The notes beneath the pieces were generated by a model. It ran no database searches. It was not told the DNA's origin and was given only the letters and a program-made list of their open reading frames with translations. A program made the translations under genes and the position numbers. Below are positions 41,501 to 48,745 of a stretch of DNA of 52,186 nucleotides, in pieces. Numbering within the stretch: position 1 is the stretch's first letter; every line of letters starts with the position of its first letter. The stretch is from a bacterium. Its GTDB lineage: Bacteria > Bacillota_A > Clostridia > Lachnospirales > Lachnospiraceae. The stretch covers positions 1 through 52,186 of the forward strand of contig SFQZ01000018.1 of NCBI GenBank assembly GCA_004562915.1, written 5' to 3'.

Positions 41501-41801
41501 AGACGCACCGGTAGTTATTTTGGATGAGGCTACAGCCTTTTCCGACCCAGAGAATGAAGCACAGATTCAGGCAGCTCTGAAAGAATTGGTGAAGGGGAAG
41601 ACCGTTATTATGATTGCTCATCGATTATCCACCGTTCAGGATGCAGATCAGATTCTGGTGATGAAAACAGGACGTCTGATAGAACAGGGAACTCATCAGG
41701 AACTGTTGAATAAGAACGGTGAGTATGCCCGTATGTGGACTGATTATAGTCAGGCTATAACTTGGAAGATTGATAGACCAAAGGAGGTGGAATTATGCTG
41801 A
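38523..41801 (+). CDS. Double ECF ATPase fused in frame to an exporter-fold ABC half-transporter
   Basis: TTG 38523 has AAAGGAG eight bases upstream; GTG 38514 overlaps that site. Residues 1-480 are two ECF-type ATPase domains (GKSGCGKTT, LSGGEKQQ, VMDEPSSN; then GENGAGKST, LSGGQQQR, LYDEPTSG). Residues ~485-800 form a six-span membrane domain, and the rest is an ABC ATPase (GHSGSGKTT, LSGGEVQR, ILDEATAF, IAHRLST). ECF ATPases and exporter-type subunits are normally separate proteins. A good internal start exists at 39972, so two proteins may also be made. The C-terminal half with the next gene resembles YbtP/YbtQ, the exporter-fold importers of ferric yersiniabactin. Confidence 0.85.
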   Translation: MIKLNHVSFAYKTGEAGEPIQVLHNVNFQAAPGECVVFCGKSGCGKTTMLRLINGLVPHFYAGNLEGSALIGGVDTTQTPLPRMARIVGSVFQNPRTQFFHLDTTGEMVFNLENQNISCSEMQKRLQEVVCRLNLQELMERNIFELSGGEKQQIACGSAYASLPPIIVMDEPSSNLDMESIRKLQKIICIMKEEGKTVLLSEHRLWYLEGIADRYVLLENGQISQEFTPEMIAKLSKENRDKMGLRAVSRKQLYEPCYDMNIGEYSDVGLEIDRLQFCREKRQVLNIPHLKIPKGAIVAVIGENGAGKSTLSLCLTGLLKHAGTIRIDDEKIPNKKLPEQTYLVMQEAGHQLFSDTVLGELTLNKQTVTEVQAEEILDKLGLNGMKNRHPGSLSGGQQQRLSLGIALCSNRRLMLYDEPTSGQDGENLRRTAAMICKANKQAICTLIVTHDPELILRCATHILHIHAGEVKYFMPFDKRGVNYMKKVFEEDTQTKKIQKTGMPRLLEFAGQHRPLLSLAQFLAGISALLLLGPFLCVYFAACELLDGLTAGGFGTMALVQWGGWALLLELAGLILNFVALLLSHTVAFHTEKNLKMAVLRHLSKMPMGYFEENPSGKIRKIIDENSAQMETYIAHQMPDLMSAQVTTIASLVLMLAIDWHMGLPLIVLMLASFVCQMSMMGEKTMNFMKRYQDAQEEMNHEAVEYVRGISVIKVFGQSVHSIRRFKEAINAYRDDALAFTMACKPGYVGFNTVVNAAFLVLIPAGLIGIRAAGDLTAFTERFLFYLIFTPACASVLNKIMYMSNYKMQAMESMRRIDTILLTKEQSEDQDPQTAQSSDVQFEHVTFTYPTGEQPAISDISFTSKRGTVTALVGHSGSGKTTIGTLIPRFYDVQEGHITLGGVDLSKLSKQELMAKVAFVFQNPKLLKATLEENIRGGCKDASREDVLRAAHLAQCDDILAKLSEGIDSIVGGKGVYLSGGEVQRVAIARAILKDAPVVILDEATAFSDPENEAQIQAALKELVKGKTVIMIAHRLSTVQDADQILVMKTGRLIEQGTHQELLNKNGEYARMWTDYSQAITWKIDRPKEVELC
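39956..39974 (+). promoter_or_regulatory. Internal ribosome binding site and ATG at the fusion joint
   Basis: GAGAGGAG (39956-39963) is followed after eight bases by ATG 39972, in frame with the fused gene, at the expected N-terminus (MKKVFEEDTQ) of the half-transporter. A TGA at 39964 lies in another frame, where a separate first gene could once have ended. Confidence 0.65.
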
Positions 41802-43513
41802 AGAAACTACTGGCATTAAGCGACCAGGGAGCATGCAAATTAAGACACGGAATTGTGGCCACAACGATTGGGCACTTATGTATCATGGCTCCTATTTCTA
41901 TTTTGATGATGGTGACAATGGGGCTTCTTGAAAAGATCTGCGGTGACACCGAACTAACCATTAATGCATATTCAATCCTTATGATGGCAGTGGCATTTCT
42001 GCTCCTTATTTTCATAACTCAGTGGATTCAGTATAACCTAACCTATAAAGTGGCTTATGAGGAAAGTGCCAATCGGCGGATTACACTGGCAGAAAAGCTA
42101 CGTCGTCTGCCATTGTCGTTTTTTGGGCAGAGAGATCTGTCTGACCTGACGACCACCATGATGGGTGATTGTTCCAAGCTTGAACGGATTTTTTCTAATG
42201 CAGTTCCAAGCCTGTTCGGAACAGTTATTATGTTTGTGATTGTGGCAGCTGGGTTATTGGTTATGGACTGGCGTATGGGTCTGTGTATTGTTCTGCCTGT
42301 GCCTGTGGCCGCACTCATTCTGGTTGCAGCAAGGAGAACACAGACCAGGGCGGAGAACCGCAATTATGACGCTCACCGTGCAGCCTATGATGGCGTGCAG
42401 GAATATCTGGACGCAATTCAGGAGCTGCGCTCTGCCGGACTGGAGCAGGAGTATCTGGATGGGGTCGAGAAAAAACTGGGAAATGTCGTGAAATGTGCGT
42501 TTCGCAACGAGCTGGCACCGGGTACTGCTGTAACACTGGCGCAACTGACGGTGCGTTTCGGATTGGTAGCTGTTTTGCTGATTGGAGGTTTGCTGGTGGT
42601 AAAAAATGCGTTGTCCATCAATATGTTTATCCTTTATCTGTTGGTGGCCGGTCGTGTCTATGAACCTTTTGGTTCTTGTTTTATGCTAATGGCGGAGCTG
42701 TTTTCCGCATTTGTCAGCATTGGGCGTACAAAGGAGATGGAAGCAACTGTGGAACAAAAAGGGCAGCCGGTTTGCAGGAATAAAGGATATGATATTGAAT
42801 TTAAGAATGTTTTCTTTTCCTATAATGATGAACCTGTGCTGAAGGGGGTATCCTTTGTGGCAAAGCAGGGGCAGATTACAGCATTAGTGGGTCCGTCCGG
42901 TAGTGGAAAATCTACAGTTTCCCATTTGGCTGCACGGTTCTGGGATGCGGATGAGGGGCAGGTTCTGCTGGGTGGTGTAGACGTAACGACTGTGGAGCCG
43001 GAAACATTATTTCAGAATTATGCCATTGTTTTTCAGGATGTGACGCTTTTTGACAATTCCATCATGGAGAATATCCGTCTTGGTAAAGCTGGTGCAACGG
43101 ATGAGGAAGTGATGGCGGCAGCTAAAGCGGCCCGGTGTGAGGAATTTGTTTCTCGACTGCCGGATGGCTATCACAGCAATATCGGGGAGAATGGTTGTAC
43201 TCTCTCTGGCGGTGAACGGCAACGTATTTCCATTGCTCGCGCAATTTTGAAGGATGCACCGGTGATAGTTTTGGATGAGGCAACCGCTTCCATGGACGCA
43301 GAGAATGAAACGCTTGTTCAGCAGGCGTTGTCTGAACTTCTGCGGGGAAAAACTGTATTGGTCATTGCACATCGTATGCGGACAATTGCAAATGTAGATA
43401 AAATCGTTGTTCTGGATCAGGGACATGTCGCAGAGATGGGAACTCCTGAGGAACTTTTGGAGAAAAATGGATTATTCAGCCGCTTGGCCTTGTCGCAGAC
43501 AGCATGTCGGTAA
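41795..43513 (+). CDS. Exporter-fold ABC half-transporter, YbtQ-like partner
   Basis: AAAGGAGG precedes ATG 41795, which overlaps the stop of the fusion gene. The 572 residues comprise six spans and an ATPase with GPSGSGKST, LSGGERQR, VLDEATAS and IAHRMRT. It forms a heterodimer with the C-terminal half of the preceding protein. In the YbtPQ and IrtAB families such heterodimers import ferri-siderophores despite the exporter fold; the iron operator and AraC activator support this reading here. There is no terminator of note after it; weak hairpins occur at 43541-43605. Confidence 0.85.
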   Translation: MLKKLLALSDQGACKLRHGIVATTIGHLCIMAPISILMMVTMGLLEKICGDTELTINAYSILMMAVAFLLLIFITQWIQYNLTYKVAYEESANRRITLAEKLRRLPLSFFGQRDLSDLTTTMMGDCSKLERIFSNAVPSLFGTVIMFVIVAAGLLVMDWRMGLCIVLPVPVAALILVAARRTQTRAENRNYDAHRAAYDGVQEYLDAIQELRSAGLEQEYLDGVEKKLGNVVKCAFRNELAPGTAVTLAQLTVRFGLVAVLLIGGLLVVKNALSINMFILYLLVAGRVYEPFGSCFMLMAELFSAFVSIGRTKEMEATVEQKGQPVCRNKGYDIEFKNVFFSYNDEPVLKGVSFVAKQGQITALVGPSGSGKSTVSHLAARFWDADEGQVLLGGVDVTTVEPETLFQNYAIVFQDVTLFDNSIMENIRLGKAGATDEEVMAAAKAARCEEFVSRLPDGYHSNIGENGCTLSGGERQRISIARAILKDAPVIVLDEATASMDAENETLVQQALSELLRGKTVLVIAHRMRTIANVDKIVVLDQGHVAEMGTPEELLEKNGLFSRLALSQTACR

Positions 43514-43694
43514 AACTAAAAAACAGAAAAATGTGACACCGGTGTTTCGTAATGGTAAAGTGGAACATCGGTGTTTGTGCAAATTCCGATTTGCGGAAAT
43601 ATTGATATTTGTTATTTGAAGGAAGCACAGGGGAAGTAATAGGAGAAGTTTGCATGTGAGATTTATATTTGATAAATTTACTCAATTAACCGCC

Positions 43695-43750
43695 TTGACA
43701 ATTATAGATATCAAAGCTATGCTTATAACTGTGTTATATAACACTGTTAT
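43695..43750 (+). promoter_or_regulatory. Promoter and TetR-type operator of the second TetR gene
   Basis: TTGACA (43695-43700), 17 bp, TATGCT (43718-43723). GTGTTATATAACAC (43731-43744) is a perfect 14-bp palindrome flanked by ATAAC/GTTAT arms, related to the TGTTATG palindromes of the first TetR system. Confidence 0.75.
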
Positions 43751-43765
43751 ATACGGAGGTAAATG

Positions 43766-44404
43766 GTGAGTCAGGACAATGTAACATCTACACTGGAAAA
43801 AATTCATATCGCAGCGAAACAGGAATTTCTGGATAAAGGTTTCCCATTAGCTTCTTTACGCAATATTGTGAAGACGGCAGGTGTGACGACAGGAGCTTTT
43901 TATGGTTATTATAAAAGCAAGGAAGAATTGTTTGATGCGTTGGTAGGTGAGCATGCGGAGTATGTTTTAAAAATATTTGACACAACCCTTGGAAATTTTA
44001 ATAAGTTGTCCGGGGAAGAGCAAACGAAGAGGATGACAGATATTTCTGAGGATGCAATGCTTCAGATGCTTGACTATATCTATGATTATTATGATGAATT
44101 TAAATTGCTTATTCTTTGTTCGGAAGGAACACAATATGTTGGTTTTATTCATCAATTAGTATTGAAAGAAACAGCTTCTACGTATGCATATATAGAAACC
44201 TTAAAGCAGATGGGAATTAATATAAAACCAATCAATAATAATTTAATTCATATGGTTTCCAGTGGACTTTTTACGGGTGCATTTGAAACAATTGTTCATG
44301 ATATGCCAAAAGAAGAAGCAAGAGAGTATGTCCGACAGTTGCAACAATTTTACACAGCAGGCTGGGAAGAACTATTAGGTGTCAAGTTTGGCGAACAATT
44401 ATAG
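43766..44404 (+). CDS. TetR-family repressor, paralogue 2
   Basis: GTG 43766 is six bases after GGAGG; ATG 43763 leaves only three. The ~212 residues have an HTH 'AKQEFLDKGFPLASLRNIVKTAGVTTGAFYGYYKSKEELFDALVGE' (in parts), strongly similar to the TetR at 29632. The C-terminal domain is of the same length class. A palindrome at its promoter indicates autoregulation. It precedes the YbtPQ-like ABC pair, but no TetR palindrome is visible before that operon, which instead has the iron operator. Its regulatory target beyond itself is open. Confidence 0.82.
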   Translation: MSQDNVTSTLEKIHIAAKQEFLDKGFPLASLRNIVKTAGVTTGAFYGYYKSKEELFDALVGEHAEYVLKIFDTTLGNFNKLSGEEQTKRMTDISEDAMLQMLDYIYDYYDEFKLLILCSEGTQYVGFIHQLVLKETASTYAYIETLKQMGINIKPINNNLIHMVSSGLFTGAFETIVHDMPKEEAREYVRQLQQFYTAGWEELLGVKFGEQL

Positions 44405-44413
44405 ATTTGTAAA

Positions 44414-44442
44414 TAAGAGAAACTCATTTCGGGTTTCTCTTA
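44414..44442 (+). terminator. Hairpin after the second TetR gene
   Basis: TAAGAGAAAC (44414-44423) pairs perfectly with GTTTCTCTTA (44433-44442). It is followed by AAAAATAAAT rather than a T-run, so termination is uncertain. Confidence 0.5.
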
Positions 44443-44457
44443 AAAATAAATCGTGAG

Positions 44458-44471
44458 TTAGAAAAAACTAA
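44458..44471 (+). promoter_or_regulatory. DtxR-like operator of the second ABC pair
   Basis: GTTAG-AAAAAA-CTAAC is identical over 16 bp to the operator of the ECF operon (37186-37201). It lies 22 bp before the first gene of this operon. Confidence 0.75.
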
Positions 44472-44492
44472 CTATAGCAAGGAGGAATAGCA

Positions 44493-46250
44493 ATGAAACA
44501 AAAAGAAAGAAGCACGATGAGCTGGCTTGCCGAATTCGCAGGTGAGAAAAAGAGCCTGTATCTTGCAAGTGTGATTTTGGCCATCATTGGCGTTGCCTGC
44601 AGCATTGTGCCTTACATTATCATGGGAGATATGGTGGCAAAGCTGGTTGGAGGGAATCGTGACGGGCAGTTCTATTTAAGAGATGGCATCATCATGGCTG
44701 TATTTTGGATAGGCAGGGTTACCTTTCATGGTATATCTACTTCCTGTTCCCACAAAGCCACCTTCCATGTGTTAGCAACCATTCGAAAGAGGTTATGTGA
44801 TAAGCTGGCAAAGGTGCCCCTTGGCCGTGTCAAAGATACACCATCCGGCTCACTGAAAAATATCATGGTAGAGCGTGTCGATAGTATTGAAACAACATTG
44901 GCACATGTGTTGCCGGAATTCACGGCAAATCTCATGGCACCCCTAGCGGTGTTTATTTATCTTCTCATTATCGACTGGAGAATGGGACTGGTTTCTCTGG
45001 TTACTCTTGTGCTTGGGTTGTTCGCTTACATGGGAATGATGCTTGGTTATGAAGAAAGTTATCAGAATACAGTAAATAAAACAAAGACACTGAATGATAC
45101 AGCAGTAGAGTATATCAATGGTATCGAGGTGATCAAAGCTTTTGGTAAGGCACAGAAATCCTATGAAAAATTCGAGGTAGCCGCAAAGGAAGGTGCTGAT
45201 TGTTACGTGGAGTGGATGCGAAGATGTAACGTATTCTTTTGTATCGCCATGGTACTTGCACCTTGTACTTCTCTAGCAGTAGTGCCTGTTGGTGGAAAGT
45301 TTTATATGAATGGAAGTCTTACCTTTGCAGAGCTTGTTATGTGTCTGATTTTATCCTTGGGACTTGTCTCACCGTTAATCACTACCATGAGTTATATGGA
45401 TGATCTGGCAAAAGTTGGAACCATTGTTGGAGAGGTGGTTGGTATTTTATCATGGAAAGAATTAGAGCGTCCCGCAAAAGATAGGGAAAATGTGAAAGAT
45501 TATGCGGTTTCGCTTTGTGATGTTACATTTGGATACAATGAAAAGCAAGTACTTCATGGTGTGAATTTACAGATAAAAGAAGGAACTGTAAATGCAATTG
45601 TTGGTCCTTCCGGCAGTGGAAAATCAACGATTGCAAAACTGATTGCATCGCTATGGGATGTAAAGAGTGGAAGTATCAAAATCGGTGGCATAGATATTCG
45701 GAGCTTGTCCTTGGAAGAATATAACCGAAAAGTGGCATATGTGTCCCAGGATAATTATTTGTTTGATGATACCATACGGGAAAATATCCGTATGGGAAAA
45801 TTAAATGCGACAGACCAAGAGGTGGAAGAAGTGGCGAAGAAAAGTGGCTGCCATGATTTTATCATGGGACTGGAACATGGCTATGATACGGTTGTGGGAA
45901 GTGCCGGAGGACATTTGTCCGGAGGAGAAAGACAGAGAATTTCCATCGCCAGAGCCATGTTAAAGGATGCTCCGATTGTAATTTTAGATGAGGCAACTGC
46001 CTATACAGATCCGGAAAATGAAGCAGTGATTCAGTCTTCGGTGGCGCGGCTGGTTCAGGGAAAGACCTTGATCGTGATTGCCCACAGGCTTTCTACCATC
46101 GCAGATGCAGACCGGATTTTTGTTGTGGAGGATGGAAAAATTGCAGAAGAAGGTACTCACGAACAATTACTGAAAAACGGGAAAATTTATTCTAAAATGT
46201 GGAAATCACATGTCGGAGTAAAGGATATGGGAGGTGAAGTATATGCTTAA
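44493..46250 (+). CDS. Exporter-fold ABC half-transporter, YbtP-like
   Basis: AAGGAGGAAT precedes the ATG. The 585-residue half-transporter has six spans and an ATPase with GPSGSGKST, LSGGERQR, ILDEATAY and IAHRLST. It is first in an iron-operator-controlled operon and paired with the next gene through an 8-bp overlap. It resembles the C-terminal half of the ECF fusion protein ('ILDEATA.SDPENEA' there, 'ILDEATAYTDPENEA' here), so the two loci arose by duplication. The likely role is ferri-siderophore or heme import; export cannot be excluded. Confidence 0.85.
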   Translation: MKQKERSTMSWLAEFAGEKKSLYLASVILAIIGVACSIVPYIIMGDMVAKLVGGNRDGQFYLRDGIIMAVFWIGRVTFHGISTSCSHKATFHVLATIRKRLCDKLAKVPLGRVKDTPSGSLKNIMVERVDSIETTLAHVLPEFTANLMAPLAVFIYLLIIDWRMGLVSLVTLVLGLFAYMGMMLGYEESYQNTVNKTKTLNDTAVEYINGIEVIKAFGKAQKSYEKFEVAAKEGADCYVEWMRRCNVFFCIAMVLAPCTSLAVVPVGGKFYMNGSLTFAELVMCLILSLGLVSPLITTMSYMDDLAKVGTIVGEVVGILSWKELERPAKDRENVKDYAVSLCDVTFGYNEKQVLHGVNLQIKEGTVNAIVGPSGSGKSTIAKLIASLWDVKSGSIKIGGIDIRSLSLEEYNRKVAYVSQDNYLFDDTIRENIRMGKLNATDQEVEEVAKKSGCHDFIMGLEHGYDTVVGSAGGHLSGGERQRISIARAMLKDAPIVILDEATAYTDPENEAVIQSSVARLVQGKTLIVIAHRLSTIADADRIFVVEDGKIAEEGTHEQLLKNGKIYSKMWKSHVGVKDMGGEVYA

Positions 46251-47994
46251 AATATTTCGGAAGTTCTTTGACTTTTGCGGAGAGATCAATAAAAGAAAAT
46301 TTTATAAATCACTGGCTTTAGGCGTGCTGTTTGCACTGATGGAAGCTGTGAAAATTCCGGCAATTATGCTTTTACTTGACGGAATTATTGAAGATAAGGT
46401 GACATCTGTACTCCTTTGGCAGTGCTTTGGCATCTTATTGCTTAGTGTGGTTATTGGTTCCGTTATCAAATACCATATTACAATGCTACAGTGTGAAGCA
46501 GGCTATTATACGGCAGCCGGTAAGCGTATTGAAATAGCAGAGCATATGCGCTATCTGCCTATGGGTTATTTCAATCAGAACAGCCTTGGACAGATAACAA
46601 GCGTTACCACCAATACCATGGAACAGCTTGCAGATGTCGCCACACGAGTCGTGATGATGACAACACAGGGAATGCTGACTACACTTGTTATTACTGTTAT
46701 GGTTCTCTGCTTTGACTGGAGAATCGGACTTGTTGCTGTCGTCGGGATTCTGTTATTTTTTGGAGTAAACAGTGTTTTACAGAAAAGAAGTCAGAAGCTT
46801 ACGCCAATAAAGACAGCGTCAGATACAGATGTGGTAGAAAAAGTTCTGGAGTACGTGCAGGGAATATCTGAAGTTCGGGGATATAATCTTACAGGAAGAA
46901 CTTCTAAGAAACTGAATAAGGCGATCGAGGGGAATCGTAATATTAATACGAAAATGGAACTGAAATTTGTTCCGTTGATGCAGATACAAAATGGAATTAT
47001 CAAACTGACAGGGGTGGTAATGACATTATTATCCATTTATCTGTATTTGCAGGGGAGGATGGAGCTTTTGAATTGTGTTGGTATGATTATCTGTTCCTTC
47101 TTAGTGTTGGACAGCTTAGGAACAGCAGGAAATTATTCGGCTCTATTGCGAGTGGTAGATATGGGCGTGGATAAGGCACAGGCAATCCTTGATTTACCGG
47201 AGATGGATATTGAAGGGAAAGATATTACGCCAAAAAATTATGATGTGGATATCAAGCATGTGGATTTTTATTATGATAAAGATTCTATAGGAAAGAAGTC
47301 CAAAATAATTGATGATGTATCCATACATATTCCGGAGAAAACAACTACGGCGATTGTGGGACCAAGTGGTGGCGGGAAGACAACGTTATGCCACCTGATT
47401 GCAAGATTCTGGGATGTGGATAAAGGAAATATTACCCTCGGCGGAGAAGATGTGCGAAACTACAGCATGGACAGTCTGATGAAAAATTTCAGTTTCGTGT
47501 TCCAGAATGTGTATCTGTTTCAGGATACCATCGCCAATAATATCCGATTTGGGCAGGAAGATGCACCGATGGAAAAAGTCATAGAGGCAGCAAAGAAAGC
47601 CTGCTGTCATGACTTTATCATGGCACTGCCGGATGGATATGAAACTGTGATTGGAGAGGGCGGAGCAAGTCTTTCCGGTGGAGAGAAGCAAAGAATCAGT
47701 ATTGCCAGAGCCATCATGAAGGATGCTCCGGTAATCATACTGGATGAGGCTACAGCAAATGTGGACCCTGAGAATGAAAAGGAATTGATGGAAGCCATTG
47801 ACGCATTGACGAAAGAAAAGACCATCTTTATGATAGCTCACAGATTGAAAACGGTACGGAATGCGGACCGGATTTTGGTGCTCAACCAGGGAAAAATCGT
47901 CCAGCAGGGAAGGCATGAGGAACTGATGAAGCAAGAGGGAATTTATAAGCGATTTGTGGAGTCAAGGGAAATGGCAGCAAGTTGGAAATTATAG
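46243..47994 (+). CDS. Exporter-fold ABC half-transporter, YbtQ-like
   Basis: ATG 46243 follows GGAGGTG; the frame from 46234 starts inside the ribosome binding region. The 583 residues include six spans and an ATPase with GPSGGGKTT, LSGGEKQR, ILDEATANVD and IAHRLKT. It overlaps and presumably heterodimerises with the previous protein. The next gene begins 19 bases after its stop with no terminator, so the MacB/FtsX-type pair downstream is in the same operon. Confidence 0.85.
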   Translation: MLKIFRKFFDFCGEINKRKFYKSLALGVLFALMEAVKIPAIMLLLDGIIEDKVTSVLLWQCFGILLLSVVIGSVIKYHITMLQCEAGYYTAAGKRIEIAEHMRYLPMGYFNQNSLGQITSVTTNTMEQLADVATRVVMMTTQGMLTTLVITVMVLCFDWRIGLVAVVGILLFFGVNSVLQKRSQKLTPIKTASDTDVVEKVLEYVQGISEVRGYNLTGRTSKKLNKAIEGNRNINTKMELKFVPLMQIQNGIIKLTGVVMTLLSIYLYLQGRMELLNCVGMIICSFLVLDSLGTAGNYSALLRVVDMGVDKAQAILDLPEMDIEGKDITPKNYDVDIKHVDFYYDKDSIGKKSKIIDDVSIHIPEKTTTAIVGPSGGGKTTLCHLIARFWDVDKGNITLGGEDVRNYSMDSLMKNFSFVFQNVYLFQDTIANNIRFGQEDAPMEKVIEAAKKACCHDFIMALPDGYETVIGEGGASLSGGEKQRISIARAIMKDAPVIILDEATANVDPENEKELMEAIDALTKEKTIFMIAHRLKTVRNADRILVLNQGKIVQQGRHEELMKQEGIYKRFVESREMAASWKL

Positions 47995-48013
47995 AAACAG
48001 GAGGATTGTGAAA

Positions 48014-48730
48014 ATGTCTGAGGAAGAACGAGATTTTTTGAAAATAGTTAACCTGAAAAAAGGATTTGGAAGAGGAGAAACCCGTCAGGAAGTGCTTCGT
48101 GGGATGAACTTTTCTGTTGCAAAGGGCGAGTTCTGCGTTATACTTGGACCTTCAGGTTCCGGAAAATCCACATTGCTTAATATTATAGGTGGGATAGACA
48201 ATGCGGATTCAGGTTACATATCTATTAACGGTGATAAGCTGGAGGATATGGGAGAAAAGGGTCTGACAAAGTATCGGAGGAAGCATCTTGGATACGTATT
48301 CCAGATGTACAATCTGATTGGAAACCTGAATGTTAAGGAGAATATTGAGGTGGGAGCATATCTGTCTGATTGTCCGCTGGATATCGATGAATTACTACAC
48401 ACTCTTGGTCTTTATGATCATAGGTACAAACTGCCGAACCAACTTTCCGGCGGACAGCAGCAGAGGGTATCCATTGGTCGTGCCATTGTAAAAAATCCGG
48501 ATATTTTGCTCTGTGATGAGCCTACAGGTGCATTGGATTATAACACATCGAAAGAGATTCTCAAACTGATTGAAGAGATTAATAAAAAATATGGAAACAC
48601 GATCATCATGGTTACGCACAATGAAGCAATCAGGCATATGGCTGACCATGTGGTTAAGCTTCGTGATGGCGGTGTCCGCCATGACGATATTAACACAAGC
48701 AAAGTTTCGGCGGCGGAACTAGAGTGGTAA
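48014..48730 (+). CDS. MacB/LolD-type ABC transporter ATPase, paralogue 2
   Basis: ATG 48014 follows GGAGG; an earlier frame from 47954 overlaps the previous gene. The 238 residues carry GPSGSGKST, LSGGQQQR, LLCDEPTGALD and VTHNEA. It is similar along its length to the ATPase at 30344 ('YLSD.PLD.DELL..LGL' in both). It pairs with the FtsX-type permease next. Unlike the first copy it sits in an iron-operator operon instead of under TetR palindromes. Confidence 0.9.
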   Translation: MSEEERDFLKIVNLKKGFGRGETRQEVLRGMNFSVAKGEFCVILGPSGSGKSTLLNIIGGIDNADSGYISINGDKLEDMGEKGLTKYRRKHLGYVFQMYNLIGNLNVKENIEVGAYLSDCPLDIDELLHTLGLYDHRYKLPNQLSGGQQQRVSIGRAIVKNPDILLCDEPTGALDYNTSKEILKLIEEINKKYGNTIIMVTHNEAIRHMADHVVKLRDGGVRHDDINTSKVSAAELEW

Positions 48731-48745
48731 AGGAGTGTGGCAGGT

